Below, piece after piece: positions 20,899-32,347 of a DNA stretch of 64,000 nt. Both the position numbers and the translations under genes were made by a program. Where the stretch lies: positions 930,501 to 994,500 of the forward strand of contig JAUIMM010000646.1 of the NCBI GenBank assembly GCA_031769625.1. The letters run 5' to 3'. Origin of the DNA: Taudactylus pleione. Its lineage: Eukaryota > Chordata > Amphibia > Anura > Myobatrachidae. The notes below the pieces were generated by a model that was not told the origin of the DNA, did no database searches, and was given only the letters and a program-made list of their open reading frames with translations. Position 1 is the first letter of the stretch, and each line of letters starts with the position of its first letter.

Positions 20899-22270
20899 TC
20901 ATGCCACCTGTTTTTTTTTTCTCGCTGGTTTAGGCTCTGGTCTACGTACAACCCTGTGTGGACGACCTCTACCCCTGCCGTCTAGTTTGCGTGGAGCTCC
21001 TCTGGCTCTACCACGAAAGGAATGAGGTGCACGAAAGGAATGAAACGAAGGTCCATTGTAAGATCTTCTGGGGGTCGGAGCAGTTGACGGGAGGAAGGAA
21101 GACTTACCCCCCGTGGACTGGAATATCCATTTGGCTAATTCTGGGCCAAAGAGCATATCGCCAGTGAATGGTAAACCCTCTACCGCACGCTTAGATTCTG
21201 CATCCACATGCCAAGCGCGCAATCAGAGGGCTCTGCGCCCCGAAATAGCAGAAGCAGATATGCGAGCACTAATCTGACTGATATCTTTTGAAGCTCGCCC
21301 AAGTAAACTGCAGACTCACATATGTGTACTGCAAGTAGACGTAACTCTGCTCTAGAGGTACCAGAGTCCAAACCGGTAATCAACTGGTCAGCCCAGCAAA
21401 AAACACCGCCTTGTTAACCCAAGCGGTAACAAGGGTGGGTCTAAGTTGAGCACCCGCTGCAGTATAAATAGATCTTAGCGTTGTCTCTAACTTACGATCC
21501 GAAGGATCTTTTAGTACTGTAGCCCCCCGGTATTGGGAGTGCTGTTTTCTTAGAGCGACGGGAGACGGACGCATCTACTGGAGGAGGCGTTTCCCACTTG
21601 TTCATCATGGATGATGGAAAAGGGTAGCTAGATGGAAACCGGCGCGGAATTTGGAACCATTTATCCGGTTGTATCCAGGCCACTGAGAGCTGCTGTTGAA
21701 GTTGCAGTGAGAACGGAAAAACCACCGAGCTCTTTGTTCATGAAATAATTCACACTCCTGGGATGCAGGAATTACATCCTCAGGTAAATTCAGTGTTTTT
21801 CTAACCGCCAAAATTAGAGATTCCACCCCGGGGGAGAAGTGGACTCCAACTCCTGAGAGGTACCGTCCTGTAACGTGTCCTCCCATTCTCCTCTTCGGTA
21901 TCCTCCGTAGTGAGGAATTCTTCATCCGACTCCTCTGACTGGAGAACAGTCGTCAGAGTACGCATTTGTTGGAGGGTGCAGATGCCGCTGTACCCATAAG
22001 CTGTACCAGGGTGTCTAAAGACTTGGTTAAATCAGCCACCAAGAGAGGCTGAGACTTACGTGCCTCAGCTAACTCTGACGTTAAGTCCGTCATTACTCCT
22101 ACCATGTCAACGACCCATGAAGGAGCAGGTGTGGCCGTAATAGCCATCGGTTGATCTATTGCTATACAAGCATTACATAACGTGGATCCAGCGGCATGCG
22201 GCCTGGATAGTTTGTTGTTACACTTAGAACAGACAAACATCTTTTGAGCCGCTTTTGTTCTGTTTGACAT
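20899..22270 (-). pseudogene. DIRS-1 gag-like ORF1 (frameshifted)
   Basis: The start is at 22270 with a CxxC...CxxC zinc-finger-like motif (FVCSKC and TLCNAC within the first ~35 codons). The remnant continues through several frames (21925-21605, 21725-21492, 21383-21180) to a C-terminal block at 20899-21222. That block contains GLPFTGDMLFGPELAKW, a motif I associate with DIRS gag-like proteins, followed by an Arg/Gly-rich basic tail. At least four frame changes are needed to follow it. Confidence 0.75.
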
Positions 22271-23159
22271 AGATACACACAGTCACCCAGAGGTGCACCA
22301 GAAGTGAATTAGAAATTAAACAGAAGGCTGGTTTCTACACAGAGGAAGAGGTACTCCCTCCCACAGATTAGATTCCCTGCACTTACACCCCAGTGTCTTG
22401 CCAGGGATGTAGTCATGAGAATCAGCCTTCTGCATGTGCTGCACCCTACCTATAATGGAGAGATGCAGGCAACAGTGGGTTAAACAAATAGCAGCCACGC
22501 TGTTCTCACAGCCGCAGCCGCGTAAATGGGACAGGGAGCCCGCGCTGTTAAGCTCCGCCCCCTTCCTCAAGCCCACAGGGGCTCTAATATGGCTGCCACA
22601 CTAATTAAGCACCTCCCCCTGCAAGCCCTGCTGTGCTCAGCAGCGGGGAGATGCAATTCAATGAGCAGCGCTGTAGCCGCTGCTCAAACCCCGTTGAACA
22701 GGAGCCTCTAGCAGCTCAGCAGTGGGAAGAGGGGAGAAGCGCTATTATAAGCGCCATAGCGCTCTCTGCATCCCGCACTGGCAGCGGGGCAGGAGACGGG
22801 GGATGCGCAGGTGATTTACTCACTGCGCTCCCTGGACGGCTTCCCTCCGAACAGCACTTCCTTCTTGAGAGGGAGTCACCTGACCGGCAGCCGCTTCTGA
22901 AGACTGCCCGGCAGCCCGGCTTTGTAGAAGTGCTGTGTGTGTGTGGCGGTAAGGAGCTGTCAGTGCTTTTAGTATAAGCACTGTGCACTCCTTCCTGCCT
23001 TCTATTAAGGACAGGGCGCCAGGTACCCGGACCCCACCTTTAGAGAGGTGGCGAAGGGTACCTAATATAGTGTAAAATAAGATGTTAGAAAATAATAAAA
23101 CTAAATAAATAAAATAAATGTGTTGCTGGAGCACAGCAGGTTGTGACCAGCTCCATAGG
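22271..23159 (-). other. DIRS-1 5' non-coding region
   Basis: This GC-rich stretch lies between the gag-like start and the right inverted repeat. It carries several short frames on both strands but nothing recognisable. It presumably holds the element's promoter; no element-specific motif was identified. Confidence 0.5.
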
Positions 23160-23304
23160 CACATTTTCTAAACTGAGGGCTGGTGGGGCATAGAGGGGGA
23201 GGAGCTTCACACTTCTAAATTATTTAAAGTGCCGGCTCCAGCTATCCACGCCTCTATACCCCAGCGTAAGCACCTCCAGTGTCCCCTAGTGGATGAAAGA
23301 GAAA

Positions 23305-24079
23305 TACAGTTTAGATAATGAATGGTACCTTTCAAAACAGAACCTAATTCTCCAGTTAAATATATTCTTTTTATAACCAGCCAATGCCCATGTCCTTGAA
23401 TGCGCAATGCTAAGTGCACTTTAAAATGTGAAGTGCGTCCGCTCAGTATTTTGTATTCGTGGCTGCCCGCTCGCCCCACACTTGCTGTGCTTCAGCCTCC
23501 AACGTCCCTCTATGCAGATTACTGCTCATTACATTCACACAGCCAAGAGTGATACTGTAGGCGATGCTCCAAGCTCTAGTGCTTATTATTGCTGGATCAT
23601 CCATTGGGCAATCTAGATTCTCATCTAGGGTAGAGTTAGCACTGAGCGACCCAGATTACTGGAATCCATGTTTTAATGTGACAAAGTGGAGGAATCCCAA
23701 ATCTGTATTTTGCCTGGGGACCATATGTTAAGCCCCTATACATAGGTAACAGCACCATTCACTGGACTTCTGACCCCTGATAGTGAAGGGAAGAATTAGA
23801 GAGTGAACCAGTTATGAGGCTGACGGTCACTCATGATGTTTGCAGCTGTCATTACCTGTTTGAGCAACGGTCTACAGATAGTACAGGGATGGTAGAGTGA
23901 CAAGGTGGGTGATCGGTGACATAGTATAACATAGTACTTCATAGGTGCACTTAATATATCAAAGGATGGTTAACATTAATGAACAGGGTGTAAGATCAAT
24001 AGCAATGTAATGTGGAAAAAGCAACCATGGCGTATTAATAAAACATGTACTGCGGGCTGATCAACGCTTTGACACTTAC
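23305..24079. other. intron, no recognised feature
   Basis: This is rictor intron between DIRS-1 and the next exon. No gene or repeat was recognised. Confidence 0.5.
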
Positions 24080-24144
24080 CAAATAATTATTTCTTCATAC
24101 ATAAAGCCTAGTTTTTCTTCATTGTGGCCAACATTGCATAGAAG
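24080..24144 (-). CDS. rictor: rictor coding exon (human ~66-87)
   Basis: A 65-nt exon encoding LLCNVGHNEEKLGFMYEEII then I, against mammalian 'LLCDIGHSEEKLGFHYEDIIIC'. The acceptor is CTTTTAG|CTTCTA at 24145 and the donor is ATTATTTG|GTAAGT at 24079. It starts in phase 0 and ends two bases into the Cys codon completed by exon 17259-17390. Its upstream intron is 34.3 kb, by far the largest in the window. Confidence 0.96.
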
Positions 24145-25225
24145 CTAAAAGAAAAAGCAATAAATAGATGTAAAAAAAAAAGTAGCACACACAAAATGCA
24201 TAAACATATCTCCGTTTTCAACAGGGTAATAAAAAAAAACCAGTATGTTTTATATATATAGCATCAGTAAATCTCAATGTGTTTTTAATATCTACTCTTA
24301 CTACCGCCACTCAATATAAGCGATATTTTCCATCATGGATATAACAACTTGTTGGTAGAGTCAGATTAGGAAATTAATTTAGCAGATGAGCAGTAAAAAC
24401 ATATAAAGGAACTTTCAATTAAGCAGAAGAGATTGCGGGTTTGTCTGAACTGGTAGAAAATAATAAACCGTAAAAAAAAAAAAAAAAAAACATATGTAAA
24501 GGATATTGTAATAATAAAAATAAAAAATGAAGGTGTGTCAAACTGAAATACACCGTTCTATGTACAGCTAGTAACAAGGCCTGTAAACAGGAAGAGACAC
24601 ACAAGTGTTAAACACAACGCGGATTCCTATAATCAGTTTGCAGTGACTGGCAATTAGCAGTTCCGCTCCTCTTCAGTTGGTTTTGTCTAAGTTGATGAGT
24701 ACACACGTGCCCCTGCTACAACTTTGCACCATGTGCCATGTAGCGCGCAATGCTAGTCGCGCGTAATCTGTGCAAGACAAAAACCAATGACGGCTTTAGG
24801 GAACAGAACACATCAGAGTTTTGCTCTCACACAAGACTGAAGACGCGCGGCACAATTATCCTGTAGTTGTCCTCCAAATTGCAGAAGTATATCATGAAAA
24901 TCTCCTGCTCTACGCAACACTTCAGCCTTCCGACATGATAGATCTACAGATTTCCCCTTAATGACGGTCAGCTCAGGCTACAGCTACACTTAAACGCTTT
25001 TCCTCTAGTCGACCATACTAGACCGTTAATGAGCATAAGGTTGGATACAGACCTGTCCCAAGCACCTGCGCTCACCTGAGAAAAATGTCCTTTAGAAATT
25101 AAGTAATTTATGTCCCAAGTTCCTATAGGTAGAACCATTTCTGCCACCTCCGTCACCATCTGCAGCTCGCATTTACAGAACAGTGCCATAAAAAGGAAAT
25201 CACCAACAAGGTGGCATAATACTGT
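24145..25225. other. intron, no recognised feature
   Basis: This is AT-rich intron with an A-run of about 18 near 24473-24490. No repeat family or coding block was recognised. Confidence 0.5.
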
Positions 25226-25340
25226 AAGCTTGAGAGCAGGGCCCTCTTACCTCTCTTTCTGTCTGTTATTACCCGGAGTTGTTTTACTACTGTTTTATTA
25301 CCAATTGTAAAGCACATTTCAATATGCTAAAGCTATATAC
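25226..25340 (+). repeat. Amphibian dispersed repeat 3' part
   Basis: It contains 'taagcttgagagcagggccc', 'ttacccggagttgttttact' and 'ccaattgtaaagcac', ending near 'gctatata'. I recognise this as the common frog repeat whose consensus ends in 'attgtaaagcgct ... gcgctatataaat'. Its length (~115 bp) suggests a truncated copy, followed at once by a family B MITE. Confidence 0.6.
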
Positions 25341-25344
25341 AGAG

Positions 25345-25665
25345 ATGTCCACATACACCTTTGCTCAAATTGCGCCAAAGAGCCCCGTATAGCGCACCAC
25401 TGATTTTGCGACTTAGACGCGCCAAATCGGAAAGACATATCGGGCGCATCGCTCAGTGTGTATGGCCAATATGCGAGCAACCGCAAACGCATGCGGTATC
25501 ATCTGGTCGGCTGCATGCCCAACCGGCCAATATCGCGTGCGGACCCGTTGCAGGTAATGGCGGACAGAACGAGGGATCGTTCCATCATTCATTACCTTGT
25601 TCTAATGTTTACCCGAGGTACGATTTGTCGGCCCATCACTCAGTGTGTACCCGGCTTTAGTTGCA
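25345..25665. mobile_element. Family B MITE, copy 3
   Basis: The right end CAGTGTGTACCCGGCTTTA and left end GATGTCCACATACACCTTTG form a weak inverted repeat. The interior is rich in CGATTTG, GGCCAATATGCG and TCGGCCCATC words, as in family B copies at 5114 and 29762. It is non-coding. Confidence 0.5.
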
Positions 25666-26324
25666 TCGCTAATGCAACAAAAGTACAATGTAAGGGTACA
25701 CTGACTACTGGCAGGTTATGTACTTCTGTATGCGCCCAAGTCACTAATCTGAGTACAAAAGGCAATAAACAGAGTTCCAATACAAGTGACTGCAACATGC
25801 CTCGCACCACGTATCGCTATGCTAAATCTGCGACTTCATACCAATTCCTTTGCAACGAACGTACTAATGTAGTGTGGCAGGTACACTTTGAGCGACTTTA
25901 TGGTCGGCTACGATGAGAAAAAGATGCAAGGTTTTAGAAAAAGTATTAGGTGAAACAGGACACATGGTAATAATAATAATGCTAGCGGAAACAACAAAAA
26001 TAGCAGCAAAACCAGTTAACTTTTGATGCAGGAACACGAGACTAAAAACAAAAGCATCTTAAGGACTCAGTTCACCGTGCTGCTGTGGTAACAGGGTGGG
26101 GACTGTGAATCAGTCTGCGATTTACTAAAATGTTTGGACAAGAAGCAGCTGAAACAATGTCAAACGGTGGCATTTACACCATGCAGTAAGACATAGCATA
26201 GGCTGAGAAACTGTCTATTATTAAACAAGATGCTCATTAAATTTACCCTACAGAAGAGTAATGTAGACACAGTTTTTAAATTATTACTTTAACAACCAAA
26301 CAAAAAAAAGCATAGCAAAACAAA
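25666..26324. other. intron, no recognised feature
   Basis: No gene or repeat was recognised. Bases 26322-26324 (aaa) are the left flank duplication of the next MITE. Confidence 0.45.
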
Positions 26325-26667
26325 GGGCTCCATTCAATTGAACGCGAATGAAATAGCGCCGGGAGGGAGCTCTCGGAGCTATTCAATTCAGTGCGCTGTT
26401 AGGTCGGAGAATGCCCGTTCTCCCACCCCTCGAGCCTTAAACAGGTGTTTAGTCGCGAGAACTGGCATTCTCCGACCAAACTTCCCAGCATGATGCTGTC
26501 TCCGTGGCGCTAATGGCAGAAAACAGCATCGCGCCTGTACTTTTGTCGGATTTCTGCTCGCACCTCTGGAGGGATGCGAGAAGAAATCCTTAACAGCTCG
26601 CTGAATTGAATAGCTCTGGGAGCTCCCTCCCGGCGCTATTTAATTTGCGTTGAATTGAATCGAGCCC
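26325..26667. mobile_element. Family G palindromic MITE, copy
   Basis: This 343-bp element starts GGGCTCCATTCAATTGAACG and ends GCGTTGAATTGAATCGAGCCC without its first base. It is flanked by AAA on both sides. Arms share GAGCTATTCAATTCAGTGCG and GAGAATGCC blocks with the copies at 14177 and 38210. Confidence 0.8.
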
Positions 26668-26765
26668 AAAGGGTTTGTGTGTTAATAGCTTGCTACAAAC
26701 TATGCATATAAAAACACAGAAAACCAAGGTTAAAATGAAGTTCCCAAGGTTCAAACCACTGTTGT

Positions 26766-27032
26766 ATTGGTGCATACACACAATAAGATTTGCTAGATGA
26801 ATGATCACGATGAACAATTTCATCAACGATTCTTGAATGATTTCAGACAGTATTAAAATGAATGAAATCGTCCAAATCTTACTGTAATCACAGTCAATGT
26901 CAGATATCGTTATCTGACATGCAGGAACGCGCATCGTTGGTCGATGCATGCCCAACATGAGATATGAACGATTGAACAATTTTTACAATCGTTATCGTTC
27001 ATATCTGATAAGACCGTGTGTATGCACCATAT
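26766..27032. mobile_element. Family B MITE, copy 4
   Basis: The ends ATTGGTGCATACACACAATA and GTGTGTATGCACCATAT are inverted repeats. The interior consists of paired TCGTTCATATC / GATATGAACGA and AACGATATC arms. It is about 265 bp and non-coding. Confidence 0.75.
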
Positions 27033-27905
27033 GACTATTTTCAACTACATATCTGTCATACATAACAAAAACGATCTAAAACAAAAAAATAAATAAAAAA
27101 AAGTATAGCATTAATGGTAAAGTCATTTGTGAAGGTCTCCTCTGATACACACAAATACAGCAGCAATCCCAGAAGTATGCAACAGGTCATTCTCCCTAAT
27201 TATGCTCCTACAAATCATCTCCTTTCAAATTCTCTCTCTGGTGGGGCAACAGTCATGGCCACCAGAAACAGGCTTCCACAGCTCTCAGCATCACACGTGA
27301 TGGCGGGGAAGGGTGGAGAGGGGTTGAACGTCACAATACAAATAGAACTCAGAGGGGCGTTACAAACTCTCTCTGCTAACTATCATGTGGCTTTGGTTGC
27401 CATAGAAGTAAATTATACAACGACAAATTGTTAGCAGCTGCAAAATTCAAACCAAAGTGGTAAACATCAAGTTGTTTGTTATGGCCTGCAGCAACAATTT
27501 AGGTCAAAGGGAAAAAAAAAAAAGATGTGATTTAAACACAGATGTCACATAACTGTGAAATGTATGGAAGTGCATAAGAAGTTAAAGGAAAAAAGAAATC
27601 AAAAGCAAAAAGAATAACTAAAAAAAAAGTATAGAGTTTTCTTAATATCTTTCCTAGAATGCAAGAAGAAATAAGATGTCTAAACCGGAATGACTGTACA
27701 GTAATAATAAAAAAGAAAAAACCTACTAACATCATACTAAAAGTATAACTATTTTGAGGTTAAAAAACATCAACCCTTAAAAAAAGATGCCAAATGTACA
27801 GTATGCGTACTTTGAAAAAGAAAAATGTACAACAGGCATATCAGATATCCTGTTTTAAAGTGCTATCTAAATACACTGGTCCACCAAGAAAGTGATCTAT
27901 AATAA
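27033..27905. other. intron, no recognised feature
   Basis: This is AT-rich intron with several A-runs (27510-27520, 27600-27630). The 106-codon plus-strand frame at 27114-27434 has no recognisable product. Confidence 0.45.
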
Positions 27906-28568
27906 GGAATGTAGTTATGAGACCTGAGGCTGCCGGTCTCAATACCGTCATTGGAATCCCGACAAGGGACTTAAGATCGGCGTTGAAATACCAACGCTTA
28001 TCTTAATCCTGACGCCTGAACCCCGAAGAACGCCAGCCTGAAGGAGGTAAGTCCGTGGTGCCCTTAGCCGCGGGGGGGGAGGGTTAGGTTTAGGAAGCAT
28101 AGTGGGAAAGGGTTTGAGGAGGAAGGGGGGGGGTTAGGGTTAGGCACCCCTAGGGGGGAGGTTAGGGTATCCACTACACGAGAGTGGAACGACTGTACGA
28201 TCACAACATTGTAATCGTTCATCTTGTGCAGTGGGTAATGTGCCTACACTGAATGATATGTCGCTCAGTGCAGGCACCCTCCCTCATCTCCAAACATGCA
28301 CAACCTGACGATATCGACAGGTTGGCCTGTATGTTCAGACGAAGAAAAATACAGACAACGACCAGCAGGAGCGCGCATCGCTGGTCGTTGCCGGCGTTTT
28401 ACTGCACGATTAATGAAGGATTGAATGATAACGATGTCATAATCGTTCAATTGCTCATTTTTCTCGTCTAGTAGATACGCGCCTTTAGGCACCACTAAGG
28501 GAGGGTTAGGGGGGGGAGAGGGGTAGGGATAGGGTACTTGCCTGACCTGTAAGTACTCTATCCCTAAT
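27906..28568. mobile_element. Family A MITE, copy 4 (G-rich), interrupted
   Basis: The left end GGAATGTAGTTATGAGACC corresponds to the family terminus GGGATGTAGTC. The core (28075-28165 and 28484-28535) is G-rich with GGTTAGGGTTAGGCACCCC-type words, in inverted orientation relative to copies 1 and 2. The core is interrupted by a family B MITE at about 28165-28484. The right end (CTCTATCCC) is degenerate, and I found no convincing target duplication. Confidence 0.65.
28165..28484. mobile_element. Family B-type MITE nested in family A copy 4
   Basis: The left arm GGGTATCCACTACACGAG and the right arm (reverse complement GGCGCGTATCTACTAGACGAG without its last base) form the ends. Interior stems include CGACCAGC/GCTGGTCG and several CGATAACGATG words. 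It sits inside TTAGG repeats of the host MITE, so it is the younger insertion. Confidence 0.7.
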
Positions 28569-28570
28569 CT

Positions 28571-28647
28571 GGAGTTCCTTACGAATATTGATTGCAAAAA
28601 AAAAAGAAAATTAAAGCTTATCTGAATTAATATCCGTAAGGAACTCC
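28571..28647. repeat. 19-bp imperfect hairpin
   Basis: Bases 28571-28589 (GGAGTTCCTTACGAATATT) pair with 28629-28647 with one mismatch across an A-rich 39-nt spacer. Confidence 0.75.
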
Positions 28648-29138
28648 AAACTCTCTCTCCTAGGTCTCCATGTGAATCACAGAAAGGTCCAAGTTACGTC
28701 AAAAGCACCATGGGAAACATCCCTACAGGTTTTGTTTCTAAAAAGAGTATGTTTATGTGTTTATTATAGATTGCTTTCCCGGTGGACCAGTGTATTTTGA
28801 TTTCTAGTTTGTGAGGAGTGAAGTAGCTATATCAGCTAAACCTACAATCTTCCATTTTAAATTACACACAAATTTGACACCTTATTTAAGGATTAAAGGT
28901 TGTACATACTGCACTAGGAGCTTTCTACCCCTCTTATCTTTGGGACAGAGATAAAATGTTAATATATTTTGTTTTTAATTGACGGCCAAATTAGCAGGAC
29001 GACCAATTGAAGGAGCATTGTAACCTAAAAGTTAATGGTTTCAGATAATTATTTAACTGAAAAAGATATTTACTTATGTCTGGTTTATGTATTGTTATTT
29101 ATTTTTTAAATAAACAATGATACATAAAGGCTTTAGGC
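28648..29138. other. intron, no recognised feature
   Basis: This is AT-rich intron; nothing was recognised. The last eight bases (ctttaggc) form the left target duplication of the next element. Confidence 0.5.
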
Positions 29139-29438
29139 CAGTGGTTCCCAAACTGGGTGCCGTGAAACCCTGGGGTGCATTGGGACACTTGCAGGGGGTG
29201 CCTCAGGTTGGTGGTCAAGTACAAAATCAAATTATTTATGGTTAATGTTAAAGAGTCAAAAACATAAATGTGGACAAACAGAAGTGCAAACCACCACATA
29301 ACTGAACCTAAGAATAACAGGTAAGCACAATTTACTTAATAATTTGTTTTCTGAATTTCTCAATAACAAACTTTTGGCTTTGAAAACAATGCGGATACTC
29401 TAGGTGCACCGTGATTCATAGAGGTTTGGGAACCACTG
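29139..29438. mobile_element. hAT-type MITE, 300 bp
   Basis: The terminal inverted repeats are CAGTGGTTCCCAAACTGGG and GGTTTGGGAACCACTG, typical of hAT elements. Flanking octamers ctttaggc and gtctaggc agree at 6 of 8 bases, consistent with an 8-bp target duplication. A second, larger member of the same family is at 61245-62073. Confidence 0.88.
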
Positions 29439-29659
29439 GTCTAGGCACTAATTCAAATCCAAAAGTGAAAACATGAATCTAGACCAAGACAGGGCTAACA
29501 CCAGCAAAACTATCTAAACCAAAACCAAAAATGGATTCATTCATCCATCTTTAGAACGACAAGAAATGACCAGCAGGATTAGGCAAACCTGTGCCTTTAC
29601 AGCAGATGTGGAACTAGATGTCTCAGCATTACCCACAATTTAGTGATGGGAGAATAGGA

Positions 29660-30360
29660 TTATCATCATTTATATAGCGCCACAAGGAGTCCACAATACC
29701 TTACAAAGTACATAAGCAGAAAACGTGCAAACAAAACAAGTATGGTTTCCAAAGACTTCAGCTGGGTAAACGCTTATCGATATATCATTCGTTCGCTCGG
29801 TGGGTTTGTAGACCCGATATGTCTGTGAACGACGCTGTTAACAGAATATCAGGTCGGTCCTGCAGCACATTCGATACTGATATATATCTGAAAGATATAT
29901 AATCGGTGCATCTGGCTGTGTGTACAGGCGACCCGCTGACCACCGACACAGACATCATACAACTGGGTGGGCAAATTTAAATGCCTGCTCAGTTGTGATG
30001 TCTGGCCTGACATATCGAGCGGCGGAGGTCTACTGACTGATACGTTGTTTAAATGTTTTTCGTTTAAACTGTGCATAACCTTGGCAAATCGTTGGATCAG
30101 TCGGACGATCTAGCGATTTGTTGTTCAAGTGTGTACCCCACATTACAGTACAAAATACTGAAAGTCTTGGGATACAAGCTATATCCACATTGCTGCGTAA
30201 GCAGCCACAATACCCAGAGAAGTAGCATCGGCTGTTGAATCCAGAGGTTTGGTGCCAGTGTGGGCAGGAAAGAGAGATGGTGGTATAAGCGAGAATGGGA
30301 AAAGCATGAGACCTGTGATCAAGAGAGCTTACCATCTAAAGGGGAGCAGCAGAGAGATAG
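29660..30360. repeat. Dispersed 'gcgccacaagg' repeat, interrupted
   Basis: The left part (29660-29760) reads 'tttatatagcgccacaagga' followed by 'ccttacaaagtacataagca'. After a family B insertion it resumes near 30143 and includes 'agagcttaccatctaaaggg' near 30325. I recognise this as a common frog interspersed repeat. Its class (SINE, MITE or other) cannot be decided here. Confidence 0.6.
29762..30143. mobile_element. Family B MITE, copy 5 (nested)
   Basis: The left end GCTGGGTAAACGCTTATCG and right end CAAGTGTGTACCCCAC are imperfect inverted repeats. The interior includes GATATGTCTGTGAACGACG and ACCCGATATG words shared with 5114-5919. It interrupts the dispersed repeat. Confidence 0.65.
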
Positions 30361-30764
30361 AGGTTGACAGAGGGGGGAGACAGTGAGCAGCAAGGATAAA
30401 GCAGTAGGTTAGTATGAGAGTTGGAAGACTCTAATAAGATTTATCCAACCGTTAGGTTCCCTAACTCTGATCTAGAGAGTATATGATAAAATGATGTACT
30501 GCAGTGTTAAATGTTGCGTCTAGAACATGAACATAAAACGACAATTAAAAGCGAATAGATTTAGGGAACAAATATGCCCAAAGTCTGGGGCGCCCAGTAG
30601 TTTGCACGGATTTAGCGGCTTTCCGCTGCTAATCCCAGCGACATCCGCAATAAGTAACGGGCAACCAAACCAGAAACAATAGAATAGCTCCCGTCACTAT
30701 AGACCGGAAATGCGGCTGCAAAGGAAACAATTGAATTGCCCCCTTAATTGATTACCATTAGTAT

Positions 30765-30998
30765 TATATTCAGATGTGTTCTCTTACGGTTTCCAGCAAT
30801 CCTGCGTTCCTGCGATGCCGGGTCGGAGGATCTGAAATTCAACATGTTGGATTTCACAGATTTGCTGATCATGGTCAAAATATGTGAAATTTAACATGTA
30901 GAATTTCACAGATGCTCCAGCAGATCGCAGAACATTGATGGCCGCCGGTCGGCATTTCCGACCGTCGGAACAGTGTTTCTGATCGCAGGATTGAGAGA
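30765..30998. repeat. Palindromic MITE-like repeat
   Basis: It has inverted arms 'gatctgaaattcaacatg' and 'catgtagaatttcacagat', plus 'cctgcgatgccgg / tcgcaggattg'. The layout matches the better preserved element at 37093-37372, so both probably belong to one family. Ends are not clear in this copy. Confidence 0.5.
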
Positions 30999-31779
30999 CT
31001 TGTTAGATGTTTGGGGCCCTTGCCCTCAATACATCATGTGGAGCGAGACGTCTGGAATAAATGAGCAGCCAGGTCCCGTGCAACTCTGCTAGCGTCCGGC
31101 GTCGTTTTTTTTCCACCGAAAATGTGTTTGCTTCGCAATGTGATGCGACAGATATACAAGGCTTGCATATCAAATTAATCAGCACAGTCTCCTGCTGCAT
31201 CCTAGTCATCCTAGCACTGCACCTATAATGCATTTTCAGGAAACAGACACGAAAAAGACACCCAGTAGAGTCTCGCGGGACCTGATTTGCCAAGAAGGGG
31301 CTGATTGGAGCGACTGCAAGGACACATCTGTATGATCTAAAAATAATTATTCATTTAATAGTATGATAAAAATTCAATATTTATTCCTATTTCATTAGAT
31401 TAAAAGTTAGACTGCATGTTGCATTCTGTGACACCTTATTCCACATAAACTACATGAAAATAAATGATTTTATTATTGCAGAACGCCTTCTTACACAGAA
31501 TAAATAAGACCAAACATGTTCTGAATTTTTTTTTTTTTACTACCATGTTAAAATTTTACCACATATGTGATCAAAGCGTTGAAACACATTATGGGTAACA
31601 ATAAATGGAAAGAATGTAATAAAACAAAAAAAAAAAAAATTCCGGTTCTTAATATAATTTTCATAAACTGAATATATTTCATATAATTTATGTTAACCAT
31701 TTCAATTAACAACACAAGTATGAAAATAAAAAAATAGTCAAGCTAAGCTCAGCTAAGAGAACTAGAATCTAAAATTTCC
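30999..31779. other. intron, no recognised feature
   Basis: This is AT-rich intron. No gene or repeat was recognised apart from A- and T-runs near 31530 and 31630. Confidence 0.5.
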
Positions 31780-31787
31780 ATACAAAC

Positions 31788-32339
31788 CAGCGGTGGCCAA
31801 CCTGTGGCTCTTGAGCCACATGTGGCTTTTCCTTTGTCCTGATGCGGCTCTCCTGCTGGCTCCCCTGACTAACACTGACTGCTGGAGTGACACATGGAGA
31901 GGCTGCTGTTGTGACACATCAGGGGCCGCTGGAGTTACACATGGAGAGGCTGCTGTTGTGACACATCAGGGGCCGCTGGAGTTACACATGGAGGGGCTGA
32001 ATTGTATTATGTGAATCTGTTTTTTTTCCCCAATGTGTTTTTGTGGACGTGGCTTTTTCAGCGTATTTTATGTGGATCTGGCTTGTGTTAGTGTATTTTA
32101 TGTGGATTTGTTTTTTTATATTGTTCTTTTTCTTTCCCTTTAATAGTTACCTCCACGGTGATTGTGTGCATGTGCTTTTACATACGCCTACAAAAATCGT
32201 ACTAGGGGTGTGGCCTAGCTGGCAAAAAAGGCCACACCCCTTTTTGAATGTGCGCCTTCGGCATGCGCATGATTTCGGCTCTTTGACATACCTACAGATA
32301 TTTTTGGGCTCTTTGAATCTGACTGGTTGGCCACCACTG
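31788..32339. mobile_element. hAT-type MITE, 552 bp, perfect TSD
   Basis: The ends CAGCGGTGGCCAACCTG and GGTTGGCCACCACTG are terminal inverted repeats. A perfect 8-bp duplication atacaaac flanks the element (31780-31787 and 32340-32347), giving exact limits. The left half contains a 47-bp unit (GCTGGAGTTACACATGGAGA...) repeated about 2.5 times at 31881-32000. No transposase is encoded. Confidence 0.93.
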
Positions 32340-32347
32340 ATACAAAC

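Larger units (their letters stand above)
17692..23304 (-). mobile_element. DIRS-like retrotransposon (DIRS-1), near full length
   Basis: A 5.6-kb tyrosine-recombinase retroelement on the minus strand, inside a rictor intron and in the same orientation as the gene. Left and right ends are long inverted repeats: about 17741-17857 against about 23160-23280. An internal complementary region at about 17986-18089 reproduces the complement of both ends joined together, the hallmark of DIRS circular replication. Order in coding sense: gag-like frame, reverse transcriptase plus RNase H, then tyrosine recombinase. All frames are disrupted, so the copy is not expected to move on its own. It accounts for about 84% of its 6.7-kb intron. 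Confidence 0.93.
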
